Below, in pieces: positions 16,622-25,479 of a stretch of DNA of 64,000 nucleotides (position 1 is its first letter; the number at the start of each line of letters is the position of its first letter). The position numbers and the translations under genes are program-made. This DNA comes from CAYNWK01 sp964400875 (lineage in GTDB: Bacteria; Chloroflexota; Anaerolineae; Anaerolineales; UBA4823). The notes beneath the pieces are model-generated. The model ran no database searches. It had not been told where the DNA came from and saw only the letters and a list, made by a program, of their open reading frames with translations. Location: the NCBI GenBank assembly GCA_964400875.1, contig CAYNWK010000004.1, forward strand, positions 28,698 through 92,697, written 5' to 3'.

Positions 16622-17104
16622 CTACGCCGCGGCGACGGCGGCGACCTGCCCGCCGGTCATTTTGACCAGGTCGGAAGGGGTCAGCCGGAAGACCGCGTGG
16701 GGGGTGCCGGCCGCGGCCCAGATGACCTCGTAACCCAGCAAATCCTGGTCAACGTAAGTCTTCAACGGTTTGTCATGACCCAGCGGCGGAACGCCGCCGA
16801 TGGCGAACCCAGTGTGCTGGCGCACAAAATCGGCGTCAGCCATGCCGATGGACTCACCGATTAAAACCCCAACGGCCTCCACATCGACGCGGTTCGAACC
16901 GCTGGCGATCACCAGGATGGGACGTGCGCTGCGGGTGCGGAAGACCAGCGACTTGGCGATCTGCCCGACCTGGCAGCCAATCGCCCGGGCAGCGTCAACG
17001 GCGGTGCGGGTGGAGGCAGGCAGCTCGACCACTTCCAGGGTCAGGCCTAACTGCTCCAGAGCGGCTTGCACGCGTTGGGCGCTGGCGCTCAATTCAGTTG
17101 ACAT
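16622..17104 (-). CDS. ybaK: YbaK/EbsC-type aminoacyl-tRNA deacylase
   Basis: 160 residues, YbaK/ProX family. These enzymes hydrolyse mischarged tRNAs in trans (for example Cys- or Ala-tRNA(Pro)). Signature segments are QIAKSLVFRT with the key Lys, ASGSNRVD, and the HTGFAIGGVPPLGH loop. Of two adjacent ATG codons (17107, 17104) the second has better spacing to the GGAGG site. Upstream CorA is 58 bp away on the same strand; downstream comes the DinB-like gene. Confidence 0.9.
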   Translation of the reverse strand: MSTELSASAQRVQAALEQLGLTLEVVELPASTRTAVDAARAIGCQVGQIAKSLVFRTRSARPILVIASGSNRVDVEAVGVLIGESIGMADADFVRQHTGFAIGGVPPLGHDKPLKTYVDQDLLGYEVIWAAAGTPHAVFRLTPSDLVKMTGGQVAAVAAA

Positions 17105-17164
17105 CATGCCTCCATATTTACAGGGTACTTTGACCGGGCTTCACTCGACCAAACATCACCAAGT

Positions 17165-18154
17165 TCATTTCATCCAGCCGCGCCGGCGCATCCAAAAGAA
17201 CATCACCAGGGGCGTGACCAAGGATACCAATAAAATCAAAACGAAGGCGGGCTGGCTCGTCCAGGTGGGCAGATCGGCGTGGGCGGTGAAGAAATTCATG
17301 CCGAAGAAGCCGGTCAGGAAGGAAAGCGGCATGAACAGGGTGGTGATGATGGTCAGGGTCTTCATCACCTCGTTCATACGGTTGTTGACCACCGAGAGGT
17401 ACGAGTCTAGCGTGCTGCTGACCAGGTCACGCACGCTCTCGGTGATGTCGTGCATGCGCACCAGATGGTCGTACACATCGCGGAAATAGATGCGGGTGCG
17501 GGCGTCGATCACGGCGTATTCGTCGCGGGCCAGCTTGTTGATCGTTTCCCGCTGCGGCCCGATGATCCGGCGCAGGGTGACCGCGGCGCGTTTCAGACCG
17601 AAAATATCCTCCAGCGCTTCGCTAGCCTCATCTTCGAAGACGACGTCTTCGAGGCGTTCGATCTCGTCGTCCATGATCTCCACCACCGGCATATAGCTGG
17701 CGACCAGCTCGTCAGCGAGCTTGGAGAACAGGAAGTCAACCCCATTGCGCCAGATACGTTCGTCGTGCTGGCAAATTTGCCAGACCCGCTCGATGGCGCC
17801 GATCTGCGTCGTGCGGTGGGTGACCAGGTAATTGCGCCCCAGGAAAACATCCAGTTCCTTGGTATCCAGATCACCCATCTCTCGTGGGTCGAAAGCGATT
17901 GCGTGTACTACGATGTAGAGGTAATCGCTCCAATCGTCGACTTTGGGAACATGGGACTCACGCAAGGCGTCGTCCACCGCCAGCGGGTGAAATCCGAAGG
18001 TCTCGCGCAGGATTGCTTCCTCGGCTTCCGGCGCTTCGTCATCGAAATCTACCCATAAGTAGGCAGTTTTATCGGCAAGGACTGCGGCGTACTCCGCAGG
18101 GGGTAAGTCGGTTTGAAGATGGCCATCGGGGGTGAAATAAAGTGAATGGATCAA
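17165..18154 (-). CDS. corA: Magnesium/cobalt transporter CorA
   Basis: 329 residues, typical CorA/MIT family channel. A large cytoplasmic acidic domain (LWVDFDDEAPEAEEAILRETF, later DYLYIVVHAIAFDP) precedes a long stalk helix and two C-terminal membrane helices. The signature Gly-Met-Asn of the pore loop is present as FGMNFF between them, and the chain ends with basic residues (RRRGWMK). The pentameric channel takes up Mg2+ along its gradient. The ATG at 18154 is the only good start, with GGAGCTATCTT just upstream. The hydrolase gene upstream is separated by its own terminator, so corA may have a separate promoter. Confidence 0.95.
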   Translation of the reverse strand: MIHSLYFTPDGHLQTDLPPAEYAAVLADKTAYLWVDFDDEAPEAEEAILRETFGFHPLAVDDALRESHVPKVDDWSDYLYIVVHAIAFDPREMGDLDTKELDVFLGRNYLVTHRTTQIGAIERVWQICQHDERIWRNGVDFLFSKLADELVASYMPVVEIMDDEIERLEDVVFEDEASEALEDIFGLKRAAVTLRRIIGPQRETINKLARDEYAVIDARTRIYFRDVYDHLVRMHDITESVRDLVSSTLDSYLSVVNNRMNEVMKTLTIITTLFMPLSFLTGFFGMNFFTAHADLPTWTSQPAFVLILLVSLVTPLVMFFWMRRRGWMK

Positions 18155-18286
18155 GAAGATAGCTCCGGGATGGGATGGCGGTTGAGGGCTGTTCGCGGTC
18201 AGTCCGCTTGGCAGATTGTAACTTAAAGCGCGCGGATGAGAAACGTGAGCCTGGTGGTTGGAAACGCCGGCCAGACCGGTTTAACA

Positions 18287-18322
18287 ACAAAAGCCCTGCT
18301 TCAGTGAAGCAGCGGCTTTTGT
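18287..18322 (-). terminator. Terminator of the alpha/beta hydrolase gene
   Basis: ACAAAAGCC plus CTGCTTC pair with GAAGCAG plus GGCTTTTGT (one unpaired C), loop AGT; on the minus strand it is followed by TGTTAAACC. It lies between the hydrolase stop and corA. Confidence 0.6.
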
Positions 18323-18438
18323 TCTGCAATGTTGGTTGGAGTGTTCTAGGAGGCGGTCAGGCCTCACATGCAGACATAGTGTAACACGAACCCGCCCGGA
18401 TGGACTTTTCGATTCTGCAAAGTTGGCGAGTCCAACCC

Positions 18439-19287
18439 TTATGGGTAAAAGAATTCGACCAGCGCCCGGGCGACCGCCTCCGCTTCGTCGTGCTGCAACC
18501 AGTGACTGGCGTTTTCGAAGAACACGGCCTGCCCCCGATCGCACAGGTCAAGACAAGCTTGGACCAGCTCCCGGCCCAACGCCGCATCCCTGGCGCCCCA
18601 TAACAACAGGGTCGGCAGACTAAGGCGCGGATGGGGGAAGCTGGGAGGGTAGCGCAGCGCTGCCCGGTACCAGTTCAGCATGGCCGTAAAGGCGCCAGGG
18701 CGCCACCAGGCCCGGCGGTACTGCTCCAGGTCTGCCGCGGTGAAGGAACCCGCTTTGGCAGGCCGAACCATCGCTGCTTCGACCAACTCCCAATCGTTGT
18801 TGCGCAGGAGGGCTTCTGGCAGGCGCGGGATCTGGAAGAAAAGCGCGTATGCGCTGCGCAGGACCTGACGCGGGTTGGTCCGTAAAGCCCGCATCATCGC
18901 CACCGGGTGCGGTCCATTGAGGATAGCCAGCCGCTCCACCCGTTGGGGACGCCAAAGCGCCAGGGACCAGGCCACGATCCCGCCCCAGTCGTGCCCGGCG
19001 AGGTACACTTTTTCACGGCCTTGTGCGTCGATCAACCCGGTTACATCAGCGACCAGTTCACCCAGGCGGTAAGCTGCGACCCCCGCCGGCGCGTCGCTGA
19101 GGTTATAGCCGCGCTGATCGGGGACCAGCACCCGGAAACCGGCCTGGGCCAACGGTTCGACCTGCCGCCGCCAGCCGTACCAAAACTCAGGAAAACCGTG
19201 CAGCAGGATCACCCGGGGCCCATCCTGCGGGCCGGCTTGCATAACGTGCAGGCGGATTCCATTGGTGTGGAGGTAGGTATGTTCCAT
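18439..19287 (-). CDS. Alpha/beta hydrolase, epoxide-hydrolase-like
   Basis: About 282 residues from ATG 19287. The fold signatures are HGFPEFWYGWR (oxyanion hole), RGYNLSDAP and GHDWGG with nucleophile Asp at about residue 100. An Asp nucleophile in HDWGG with HGFPE is characteristic of epoxide hydrolases and haloalkane dehalogenases. The catalytic His is in NASHWLQHDEA near residue 268, and the cap domain lies between residues about 125 and 215. A longer start at 19329 adds 14 unconserved residues. The substrate is unknown. Confidence 0.85.
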   Translation of the reverse strand: MEHTYLHTNGIRLHVMQAGPQDGPRVILLHGFPEFWYGWRRQVEPLAQAGFRVLVPDQRGYNLSDAPAGVAAYRLGELVADVTGLIDAQGREKVYLAGHDWGGIVAWSLALWRPQRVERLAILNGPHPVAMMRALRTNPRQVLRSAYALFFQIPRLPEALLRNNDWELVEAAMVRPAKAGSFTAADLEQYRRAWWRPGAFTAMLNWYRAALRYPPSFPHPRLSLPTLLLWGARDAALGRELVQACLDLCDRGQAVFFENASHWLQHDEAEAVARALVEFFYP

Positions 19288-19385
19288 AGCCGTATTATCC
19301 CCGGTTGAATTCAATTCCGCAAGCGACATTGATCTATCGGATGATCGATTTAAATGTATAATGTGTTTGTTACTGTAAATACAAA

Positions 19386-19474
19386 GGACCTACGCACTTG
19401 AGGGAAGAAAGGGGGGTGTTTGGGCAGGCAAAGCCCGCCTAAACACCCCGCTTTCCCCGGAACTGCGTAACTCC
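19386..19474. repeat. Complete palindromic repeat element (19.4 kb)
   Basis: 89 bp with inverted ends GGACCTACGCACTT (left) and, read from the right, GGAGTTACGCAGTTCC. The interior holds TGAGGGAAGAAAGGGG and a hairpin with GGTGTTTGGGCAGGC arms. No gene inside. It sits in the intergenic space before nuoL. Size and ends look like a MITE or REP element; target-site duplication is not evident. Confidence 0.75.
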
Positions 19475-19597
19475 TACTACAATTATTTTAGTGATACGCC
19501 AGTCAACTGCTGATTGACATGATGCCTGAGATGCGCCCAATCATCCCACGGCGGAGATAATGGCGCGCTGATCAAGGGGAAAATCGGAGAGCTGTGA

Positions 19598-21712
19598 ATG
19601 TATCTTCAGCAAACTGCATCGTCCATAGGTTACTTTCGTTTCGTTCCGTGGGTCGTATTTATCCCTGCAATTGGGTTGCTGCTTAATATCATCATCGGGG
19701 GGCGGTTGGGGGAGAAAGGGATAGGCTGGCTGGCCAGCAGCGCCTCTGGGCTGGCCTTTGTCGTCGCCGTGCTCCAGGCGATCTCGCTCGCGAGCCATCC
19801 CGAGGGGGCGGTCTTACCCCTGTTCGATTGGATCACCGCTGGGGATATTAACCTTGGCTGGGCCTTCCGCGTGGATACCCTGTCCGTCACCATGATGCTG
19901 GTGGTATCCGGTGTGGGGACCTTGATCCACATTTATGCCATCGGCTACATGCATGAAGATGTGCGCTTCAACGGCGATCCAGGACGGTATCGCCGTTTCT
20001 TTGTCTTCTTTAACCTGTTCATTTTCTTCATGATGATCCTGGTGTCGGCGGACAGCTACCTGATGATGTTCGTCGGCTGGGAGGGGGTCGGGTTATGTTC
20101 CTACCTGTTGATCGGCTTTTGGTATGAAAAGGGAAAAGACGGCATCGGCAACGCCATCGCCGCCAAGAAAGCATTTGTCACCAACCGGGTCGGCGATTTC
20201 GGCTTCCTGATCGCCGCCTTCTTAATTTTTACCACTTTTGGAACCTTCAAGTTCGAGGAGGTTTTCGCGCTGGCTCCCCAGGCGGCGCCTGCCGTGATCC
20301 TGGCGATCACGTTGTTCATGCTCCTGGGGGTAACCGGGAAGTCTGCCCAGCTGCCGCTTTACGTGTGGCTGCCAGACGCCATGGCTGGCCCAACCCCGGT
20401 CTCGGCGTTGATCCATGCGGCCACGATGGTGACAGCCGGCGTGTACCTGGTGGCCCGCTCGCACCCGCTGTACTCACTGGCGCCCACCGCCCAATCGACG
20501 GTCGCGATGGTCGGCGCGCTGACCGCCTTGTTCGCCGCGACCATTGCGGTCGGCCAGTTCGACATCAAAAAGGTCCTGGCCTACTCGACGATCAGCCAGC
20601 TCGGCTTCATGGTGGCCGCGGTAGGGATGGGCGCATTCGTCGCCGGCATGTTCCATTTAGTCGCTCACGCCTTCTTCAAGGCCTTGCTGTTCCTGTCGGC
20701 CGGCTCGGTCATCCAGGGCGTTGAGCACGGCCATCACTCGGTCCAGAAGCACGCCTCCGGGAAGGTAAAACATAAAGAGGGAAAAGACTTCGATCCCAAC
20801 GACATGCGCACCATGGGTGGGCTGCGCACGCGCATGCCGGTGACCTTTTGGGTGTACACGATCGGCGCCCTGGCGCTCTCGGGCATCCCCCCTTTAGCCG
20901 GGTTCTTTTCTAAAGATGAGATCCTGGCCGAGGCCAGCGATCTGAACAGAACCGTCTATGTTCTCCTGGCGATCGCCGCCTTTTTCACCGCCTTTTACAT
21001 GGGTCGCCAAGTGCTGATGGTTTTCTTCGGGAAACCGCGCTCCGAGTCAGCCGCTCAGGCAGTCGAAAACCCTCCGGTGATGACCATACCCTTAGTCGTG
21101 TTGGCCTTCCTATCGGTCGTTGGGGGAGCGCTCAACCTGCCGGGCTTGCACACCTTATCCACCTGGCTGGGGCATACCCTGGGCGAGGTCCACCCTGGGG
21201 AATTCAACCCGCTGGTGGCGATCATCTCCACCGTGCTTGCCCTGGCCGCGCTGCTGCTAGCCTGGTATCTCTATGGAAGACGGTACCAGCAGATGTTGGC
21301 CTTGCCCGCCGCCAAACGGCCGGACGATCCGCTACGGCGGCTGCTCGGACCGATCTTCACCGGGATGGAACACAAGTGGTGGGTGGATGAACTGTATAAC
21401 GCGTTATTTATCCGGCCTTATAAAGCGTTCTCCAGATTCTTGATCCGCGGGGAAGACGAAGCCGACGAAAGGGAATTTTGGGAATATTGGTTCCACGAGG
21501 TTTTCCTGGTGGGCGGCTACCACGCCCTGTCGAACTTCACCGCGCAGGTCCTGGACCTGAAGTTCATTGATGGCATCTTCAACGGTTCAGCGGCTGCCGT
21601 CCGCAGGCTGAGTAGTAGGCTGCGGCGCATCCAAACCGGATACGTGCGCGATTACGCCCTGGCTGCGTTGATTGGCATCGTGCTTATTTTGGGTTTTTTG
21701 ATCCTACGGTGA
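19598..21712 (+). CDS. nuoL: NADH-quinone oxidoreductase subunit L
   Basis: 704-residue antiporter-like subunit of respiratory complex I. It has the expected multi-pass membrane core, with conserved stretches WEGVGLCSYLLIGFW (the Glu of helix 5), VTGKSAQLPLYVWLPDAM with the key Lys, PTPVSALIHAATMVTAG, and a lysine-containing DIKKVLAYSTISQLG. After the core it carries the long amphipathic lateral helix region near residues 600-680 and a final membrane helix. It is 55 bp upstream of nuoM. Other nuo genes (A-K, N) are not in the window, so the distal membrane-arm pair stands apart. MrpA and HyfB are relatives, but length and motifs favour NuoL. Start ATG at 19598 after GGAGAG. Confidence 0.93.
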   Translation: MYLQQTASSIGYFRFVPWVVFIPAIGLLLNIIIGGRLGEKGIGWLASSASGLAFVVAVLQAISLASHPEGAVLPLFDWITAGDINLGWAFRVDTLSVTMMLVVSGVGTLIHIYAIGYMHEDVRFNGDPGRYRRFFVFFNLFIFFMMILVSADSYLMMFVGWEGVGLCSYLLIGFWYEKGKDGIGNAIAAKKAFVTNRVGDFGFLIAAFLIFTTFGTFKFEEVFALAPQAAPAVILAITLFMLLGVTGKSAQLPLYVWLPDAMAGPTPVSALIHAATMVTAGVYLVARSHPLYSLAPTAQSTVAMVGALTALFAATIAVGQFDIKKVLAYSTISQLGFMVAAVGMGAFVAGMFHLVAHAFFKALLFLSAGSVIQGVEHGHHSVQKHASGKVKHKEGKDFDPNDMRTMGGLRTRMPVTFWVYTIGALALSGIPPLAGFFSKDEILAEASDLNRTVYVLLAIAAFFTAFYMGRQVLMVFFGKPRSESAAQAVENPPVMTIPLVVLAFLSVVGGALNLPGLHTLSTWLGHTLGEVHPGEFNPLVAIISTVLALAALLLAWYLYGRRYQQMLALPAAKRPDDPLRRLLGPIFTGMEHKWWVDELYNALFIRPYKAFSRFLIRGEDEADEREFWEYWFHEVFLVGGYHALSNFTAQVLDLKFIDGIFNGSAAAVRRLSSRLRRIQTGYVRDYALAALIGIVLILGFLILR

Positions 21713-21730
21713 GATTTACCTTCTCCCGTC

Positions 21731-21745
21731 GAACTGCGTAACTCC
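21731..21745. repeat. Single repeat end between nuoL and nuoM
   Basis: GAACTGCGTAACTCC matches the right inverted end of the 19.4 kb element (19460-19474) over 15 bases. No other part of the element is seen. Confidence 0.6.
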
Positions 21746-21767
21746 TGCAAAATGTAAAGGATGGTCT

Positions 21768-23282
21768 ATGGACGCTTGGCTGCTCACGCTGGTTATTTTC
21801 TCTCCAATTTTAGGGATTTTCGTCATTCTGTTCGTCAACCCTGAAAAGAAGCAAATCATCCGCTGGCTGGCCTTGATTACTTCCCTGATCACGCTGGCCT
21901 TATCCCTCTGGGTGCTGGCTCGCTTTGACCTTAACACTCCCGATATGCAGCTGGCAGTTAAGCTGCCCTGGATAGAGTTTGCCGATTTCACCATCGCCTA
22001 CGAAGTGGGCGTCGACGGGCTGAGCATCCTGCTGATCTTGCTGACCAGCTTGCTAACCATGCTGGCGATCGTCTCCAGCTGGGATGCGATTCAGGAAGGC
22101 GTCAAGAACTACATGATCTTCTTCCTCATGCTGGAGACCGGCATGCTAGGCGTTTTCTTATCCCTGGACCTGTTCCTTTTCTACATCTTCTGGGAGTTCA
22201 GCCTGGTGCCGATGTACTTCCTGATCGGCATCTGGGGTGGGCCGCGGCGCATTTACGCGGCGATTAAATTCTTCCTCTACACCATGGCGGGATCGATCCT
22301 GATGCTGCTCGCCATCTTGTGGTTAGGAGTCCAGGGACGTTCGTTTTCGCTGCACACCTTGCTAACCGAAAGCAATATCACCCAAAACATACCCCCGAAC
22401 ATCGAGATCTGGTTGTTCCTGGCCTTCGCAATCGCCTTCGCCATCAAAGTGCCCATGTTCCCGTTCCACTCCTGGCTGCCCGATGCGCACGTCGAGGCTC
22501 CTACTGCCGGGTCGGTCGTGCTGGCAGGCGTGCTGCTGAAGATGGGCGCGTACGGGTTTTTACGCTTCAATCTTTCCCTGTTCCCGCACGCCAGCGTGCG
22601 CCTGGCGCCCTGGATCGCGGCTGTCGCCGTGATCGGTATCATTTACGGCGCGATCACCTCCTTTGCCCAATCGGACATGAAGAAGTTGGTGGCGTATTCG
22701 TCCATCAGCCACATGGGATTCGTCATGTTGGGTATCTTCGCCCTCAACGTCAATGGTCTCGAAGGAGCCATCTTGCAGATGGTCAACCACGGGATCAGCA
22801 CCGGGGCTTTGTTCCTCGTGGTGGGCATGATTTACGAACGCTTGCACACCCGCTTGATGAGCGCCTTCGGTGGTTTGTGGAGCGTCATGCCGGTTTACGC
22901 GGTCATCGGTTTGATCGTGACCCTGTCTTCGATGGCGCTGCCGGGGCTGAACGGATTTGTGGGTGAATTTACCATCCTGTTGGGCGCCTTCGGCTCGCAG
23001 ATCCTGAACAGCTATTGGTTTGCCGGGATCGGCGCCGTCGGGGTGATTTTAGCAGCTGTGTATCTCTTGCAGATGTACCAGAAGGTATTCCTGGGACCGG
23101 TGACGCACGAAGAAAACCGCTCCCTCAAGGACATGAACTGGCGCGAGATCTTGACCCTGGTGCCATTGGTGGTGCTGATCTTCTGGATTGGCGTTTATCC
23201 ACGACCGTTCTTCAACCTGATGGCGCCGACCGTCGAGCAGATCGTGAGCAATCTACAAGCCGCGATCGCCGTAATGCCATAG
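21768..23282 (+). CDS. nuoM: NADH-quinone oxidoreductase subunit M
   Basis: 504 residues, another antiporter-type proton-pumping subunit of complex I. Recognisable stretches: YEVGVDGLSILLILLTSLLT, YIFWEFSLVPMYFLIGIWGG (helix-5 Glu), KVPMFPFHSWLPDAHVEAPTAGSV, and DMKKLVAYSSISHMGFV. About fourteen hydrophobic segments. Start ATG 21768 with AAAGGATGGTCT upstream. It forms a two-gene unit with nuoL; a terminator 110 bases downstream ends it, with no nuoN following. Confidence 0.93.
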   Translation: MDAWLLTLVIFSPILGIFVILFVNPEKKQIIRWLALITSLITLALSLWVLARFDLNTPDMQLAVKLPWIEFADFTIAYEVGVDGLSILLILLTSLLTMLAIVSSWDAIQEGVKNYMIFFLMLETGMLGVFLSLDLFLFYIFWEFSLVPMYFLIGIWGGPRRIYAAIKFFLYTMAGSILMLLAILWLGVQGRSFSLHTLLTESNITQNIPPNIEIWLFLAFAIAFAIKVPMFPFHSWLPDAHVEAPTAGSVVLAGVLLKMGAYGFLRFNLSLFPHASVRLAPWIAAVAVIGIIYGAITSFAQSDMKKLVAYSSISHMGFVMLGIFALNVNGLEGAILQMVNHGISTGALFLVVGMIYERLHTRLMSAFGGLWSVMPVYAVIGLIVTLSSMALPGLNGFVGEFTILLGAFGSQILNSYWFAGIGAVGVILAAVYLLQMYQKVFLGPVTHEENRSLKDMNWREILTLVPLVVLIFWIGVYPRPFFNLMAPTVEQIVSNLQAAIAVMP

Positions 23283-23392
23283 TTCTGCCGATCGACTGCA
23301 TGTGAAGGGGTAACCCTAGCACTATTGCAGCTTGCGGCAGCAACCGATAATCTGCGTGCCCGGAGCTGGGCTGCAATTGTTTAGGACACAAT

Positions 23393-23425
23393 CAGGAGCC
23401 GAGGAGAATTTCTCCTCGGCTCCTG
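23393..23425 (+). terminator. Terminator of nuoLM
   Basis: 15-bp perfect stem CAGGAGCCGAGGAGA with its complement and loop ATT, then GCTTTGTT. Confidence 0.75.
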
Positions 23426-23444
23426 GCTTTGTTCTGAAAGCTTC

Positions 23445-23505
23445 GGAGTTACGCAGTTCAAAGGGGAACCGGGGGGTTGGGGGGCAACGCCCGCCACAAC
23501 ACCTC
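23445..23505. repeat. Degenerate repeat element (23.4 kb)
   Basis: Left end GGAGTTACGCAGTTC, then AAAGGGGAACC and a hairpin-like core ending CAACACCTC. Similar to the 19.4 kb element but more diverged. Confidence 0.6.
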
Positions 23506-23598
23506 TAAATCCTTCCAGATGGAGCTTAGGTAACGCTTAACTCAAGCGTATTAATTATTAAGGACAAACTTACTCCAAAATGATACCTTATTAAATGT

Positions 23599-23611
23599 AA
23601 GACTTACGCAG
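23599..23611. repeat. Isolated repeat end before ctaAB
   Basis: AAGACTTACGCAG matches the element end consensus GGASTTACGCASTT in 11 of 13 positions. It lies 40 bases before the ctaAB start. Confidence 0.45.
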
Positions 23612-23650
23612 CCCACAACCCTCCCCCACGGCCGGGTTCAAAACGAGAGG

Positions 23651-25468
23651 ATGCCGTTGCCAGCATTTGCCTCTGATAAATCCGAACGTACGATCCGTCC
23701 CGTCGTCATCACGGGGGCTTTACTGATCTATGCGGGCATCGTTTTAATGCGTCTGGTGCAGGCCGGCGGTCTGGAAAGAATCTGCTCCATGGGGTTGGTG
23801 TGCTTCGACCGCACGCTGGTTGCTCCCCAGCTGGTCCCGCAATTGGCTTTGGCGCTGCCCCTGGCGATCCTGGGGATAATCCCGCTGATCCGCCGCAAAC
23901 TGGTGCATGCCTGGTTCAGTTGGCCGGTGACCGCGGCGTTGATCATGCTCGCCGGACAGATCGCCATCGCTGGGAGCGTCAATGCCGGATGGATCCGGCA
24001 TTCCACCTGGCTGCCCCCGCTGCACTTGCTGCTCTCCCTGATCATACTGGGCTTGCTGCTGGTCCCGACTACACTCTCCTTTTACCCGGACGAGCGACTG
24101 TCGCTGCAGACTTTCCCAGCAGCTTGGCGCGCTGCCGCCCGGACCCTCTCCGGCCGTCTTTCCTGGTTGACTTTAGGAGCCGTATTTGTCTCGTTGGTCA
24201 GCGGGGCGCTGGTATCCGGGGACGCCTCCCTGGCTGCCTGCCCGGCCTGGCCTTTCTGTGCGAGCTCGTTCTGGCCTGCGGACGCGGGGGCATGGCTCAA
24301 CCTCTTCCACCGCGCCAGCGTGGGCGTGAGCGGCCTGCTGTTGGCGGCATTCCTGTGGGACGCCTGGCGCGCCCGCAGGGCCGCGACCGCGCCCCTGGTA
24401 GCTGCCTCCGCGGCCGGAGTTTTGTTCGGCGCGCAATCCCTGGTCGGGGCAGTCTTGCTCCAGGAGGGCGCGCCGCTGGATATGCAGGGGTTACACCAGG
24501 CTACCGCGGTGGGCGCCTGGGCCGCACTGGTGGTCGCCCTGGTTGCCAACGGCATGGCCCACTTGGAATTCGAGCGCGGCGCGCTTAAACCCAGCGCCGG
24601 ATTCTGGCGCCCCGGCCTGCTGAAAGATTACCTGGCGCTGACCAAGCCCATCGTGGTCGTTTTGCTGCTGGTCACGACCTACGCCGGCATGGTGATCGGA
24701 GCGCGCGCCTGGCCCTCCTTACGGCTGGCTTTCTTCACCCTTTTGGGCGGTGCCCTGGCTGCCGGCGGCTGCGGCGCGATCAACCAGTTCATCGACCGGC
24801 GGGATGACGCCCGCATGCAGCGCACTGAGCGTCGCCCGCTCCCAAGCGGTAGATTAGAACCCGGGGAAGCGCTGGCCTTTGGTGTATCCGCCTGCCTGGC
24901 GGCGCTCTACCTGACGATCGTCTTCGTCAACTGGCTGACCGCGCTGCTCATCCTGGGCGGCATCTGCTACTACGCGCTGGTTTACAGCCTGCTGCTCAAA
25001 AAAACCACGGTCCAGAACATCGTCATCGGCGGCGGGGCCGGCGCGGTGCCCCCCATGGTCGGCTGGGCTGCGGCCACGCACAGTCTCGCGCTGCCCGCCG
25101 CGCTCCTGTTTATCCTGGTGTTCCTCTGGACGCCGCCGCATTTTTGGGCTTTAGCCATCGTTCGCCGCAAAGACTACGCTCGCGCGGGGGTGCCGATGCT
25201 GCCGGTCGTGCGCGGCCTGGCGCATACCCGCAAGCAGATCTGGTTCTACAGTCTCGGGTTGGTCGCCTTCACGCTGCTCCTGCCCGTGCTCGGCCTTGGC
25301 CGCCTGCCGTACCTGGCCGGCGCTGTAATTTTAGGCGGCGGTTTGTTAGGCGCAGCCTGGAAGGTCTGGCGGGAGGGCGGCAACAAACATGCCTGGAAAA
25401 TGTACCGTTATTCCAGCTTGTACCTGGCCGGCGTGTTCCTGGCCTTGATGATCGACGCGCTGATTTGA
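23651..25468 (+). CDS. ctaAB: Fused heme A synthase - heme O synthase (CtaA-CtaB)
   Basis: 605 residues. The N-terminal half (about 17-305) is a CtaA/COX15-type heme A synthase with eight hydrophobic segments and candidate heme ligands His125, His220 (LFHRASVGVSG) and His282; GALVSGDASLAACPAWPFC is the typical second-half motif. The C-terminal half (about 325-605) is a UbiA-type protoheme IX farnesyltransferase with the prenyl-diphosphate site N378QFIDRRDD386 and the later YALVYSLLLKKTTVQN. Together they turn heme B into heme O and heme A for the oxidase encoded just downstream. The usual CtaA Cys pair in the first loop is seen as C45 and C51. Such fusions are known in Chloroflexota. The ATG at 23651 follows a GAGAGGATG context. 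Confidence 0.93.
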   Translation: MPLPAFASDKSERTIRPVVITGALLIYAGIVLMRLVQAGGLERICSMGLVCFDRTLVAPQLVPQLALALPLAILGIIPLIRRKLVHAWFSWPVTAALIMLAGQIAIAGSVNAGWIRHSTWLPPLHLLLSLIILGLLLVPTTLSFYPDERLSLQTFPAAWRAAARTLSGRLSWLTLGAVFVSLVSGALVSGDASLAACPAWPFCASSFWPADAGAWLNLFHRASVGVSGLLLAAFLWDAWRARRAATAPLVAASAAGVLFGAQSLVGAVLLQEGAPLDMQGLHQATAVGAWAALVVALVANGMAHLEFERGALKPSAGFWRPGLLKDYLALTKPIVVVLLLVTTYAGMVIGARAWPSLRLAFFTLLGGALAAGGCGAINQFIDRRDDARMQRTERRPLPSGRLEPGEALAFGVSACLAALYLTIVFVNWLTALLILGGICYYALVYSLLLKKTTVQNIVIGGGAGAVPPMVGWAAATHSLALPAALLFILVFLWTPPHFWALAIVRRKDYARAGVPMLPVVRGLAHTRKQIWFYSLGLVAFTLLLPVLGLGRLPYLAGAVILGGGLLGAAWKVWREGGNKHAWKMYRYSSLYLAGVFLALMIDALI

Positions 25469-25479
25469 GCATCGCTACC

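Larger units (their letters stand above)
23283..23650. other. Intergenic region nuoM-ctaAB
   Basis: 368 bases: the nuoM terminator (23393-23425), a repeat copy (23445-23505) and a further repeat end (23599-23611). No gene. The promoter of the oxidase cluster should lie around 23510-23600; AT-rich sequence is present there without clear hexamers. Confidence 0.5.
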
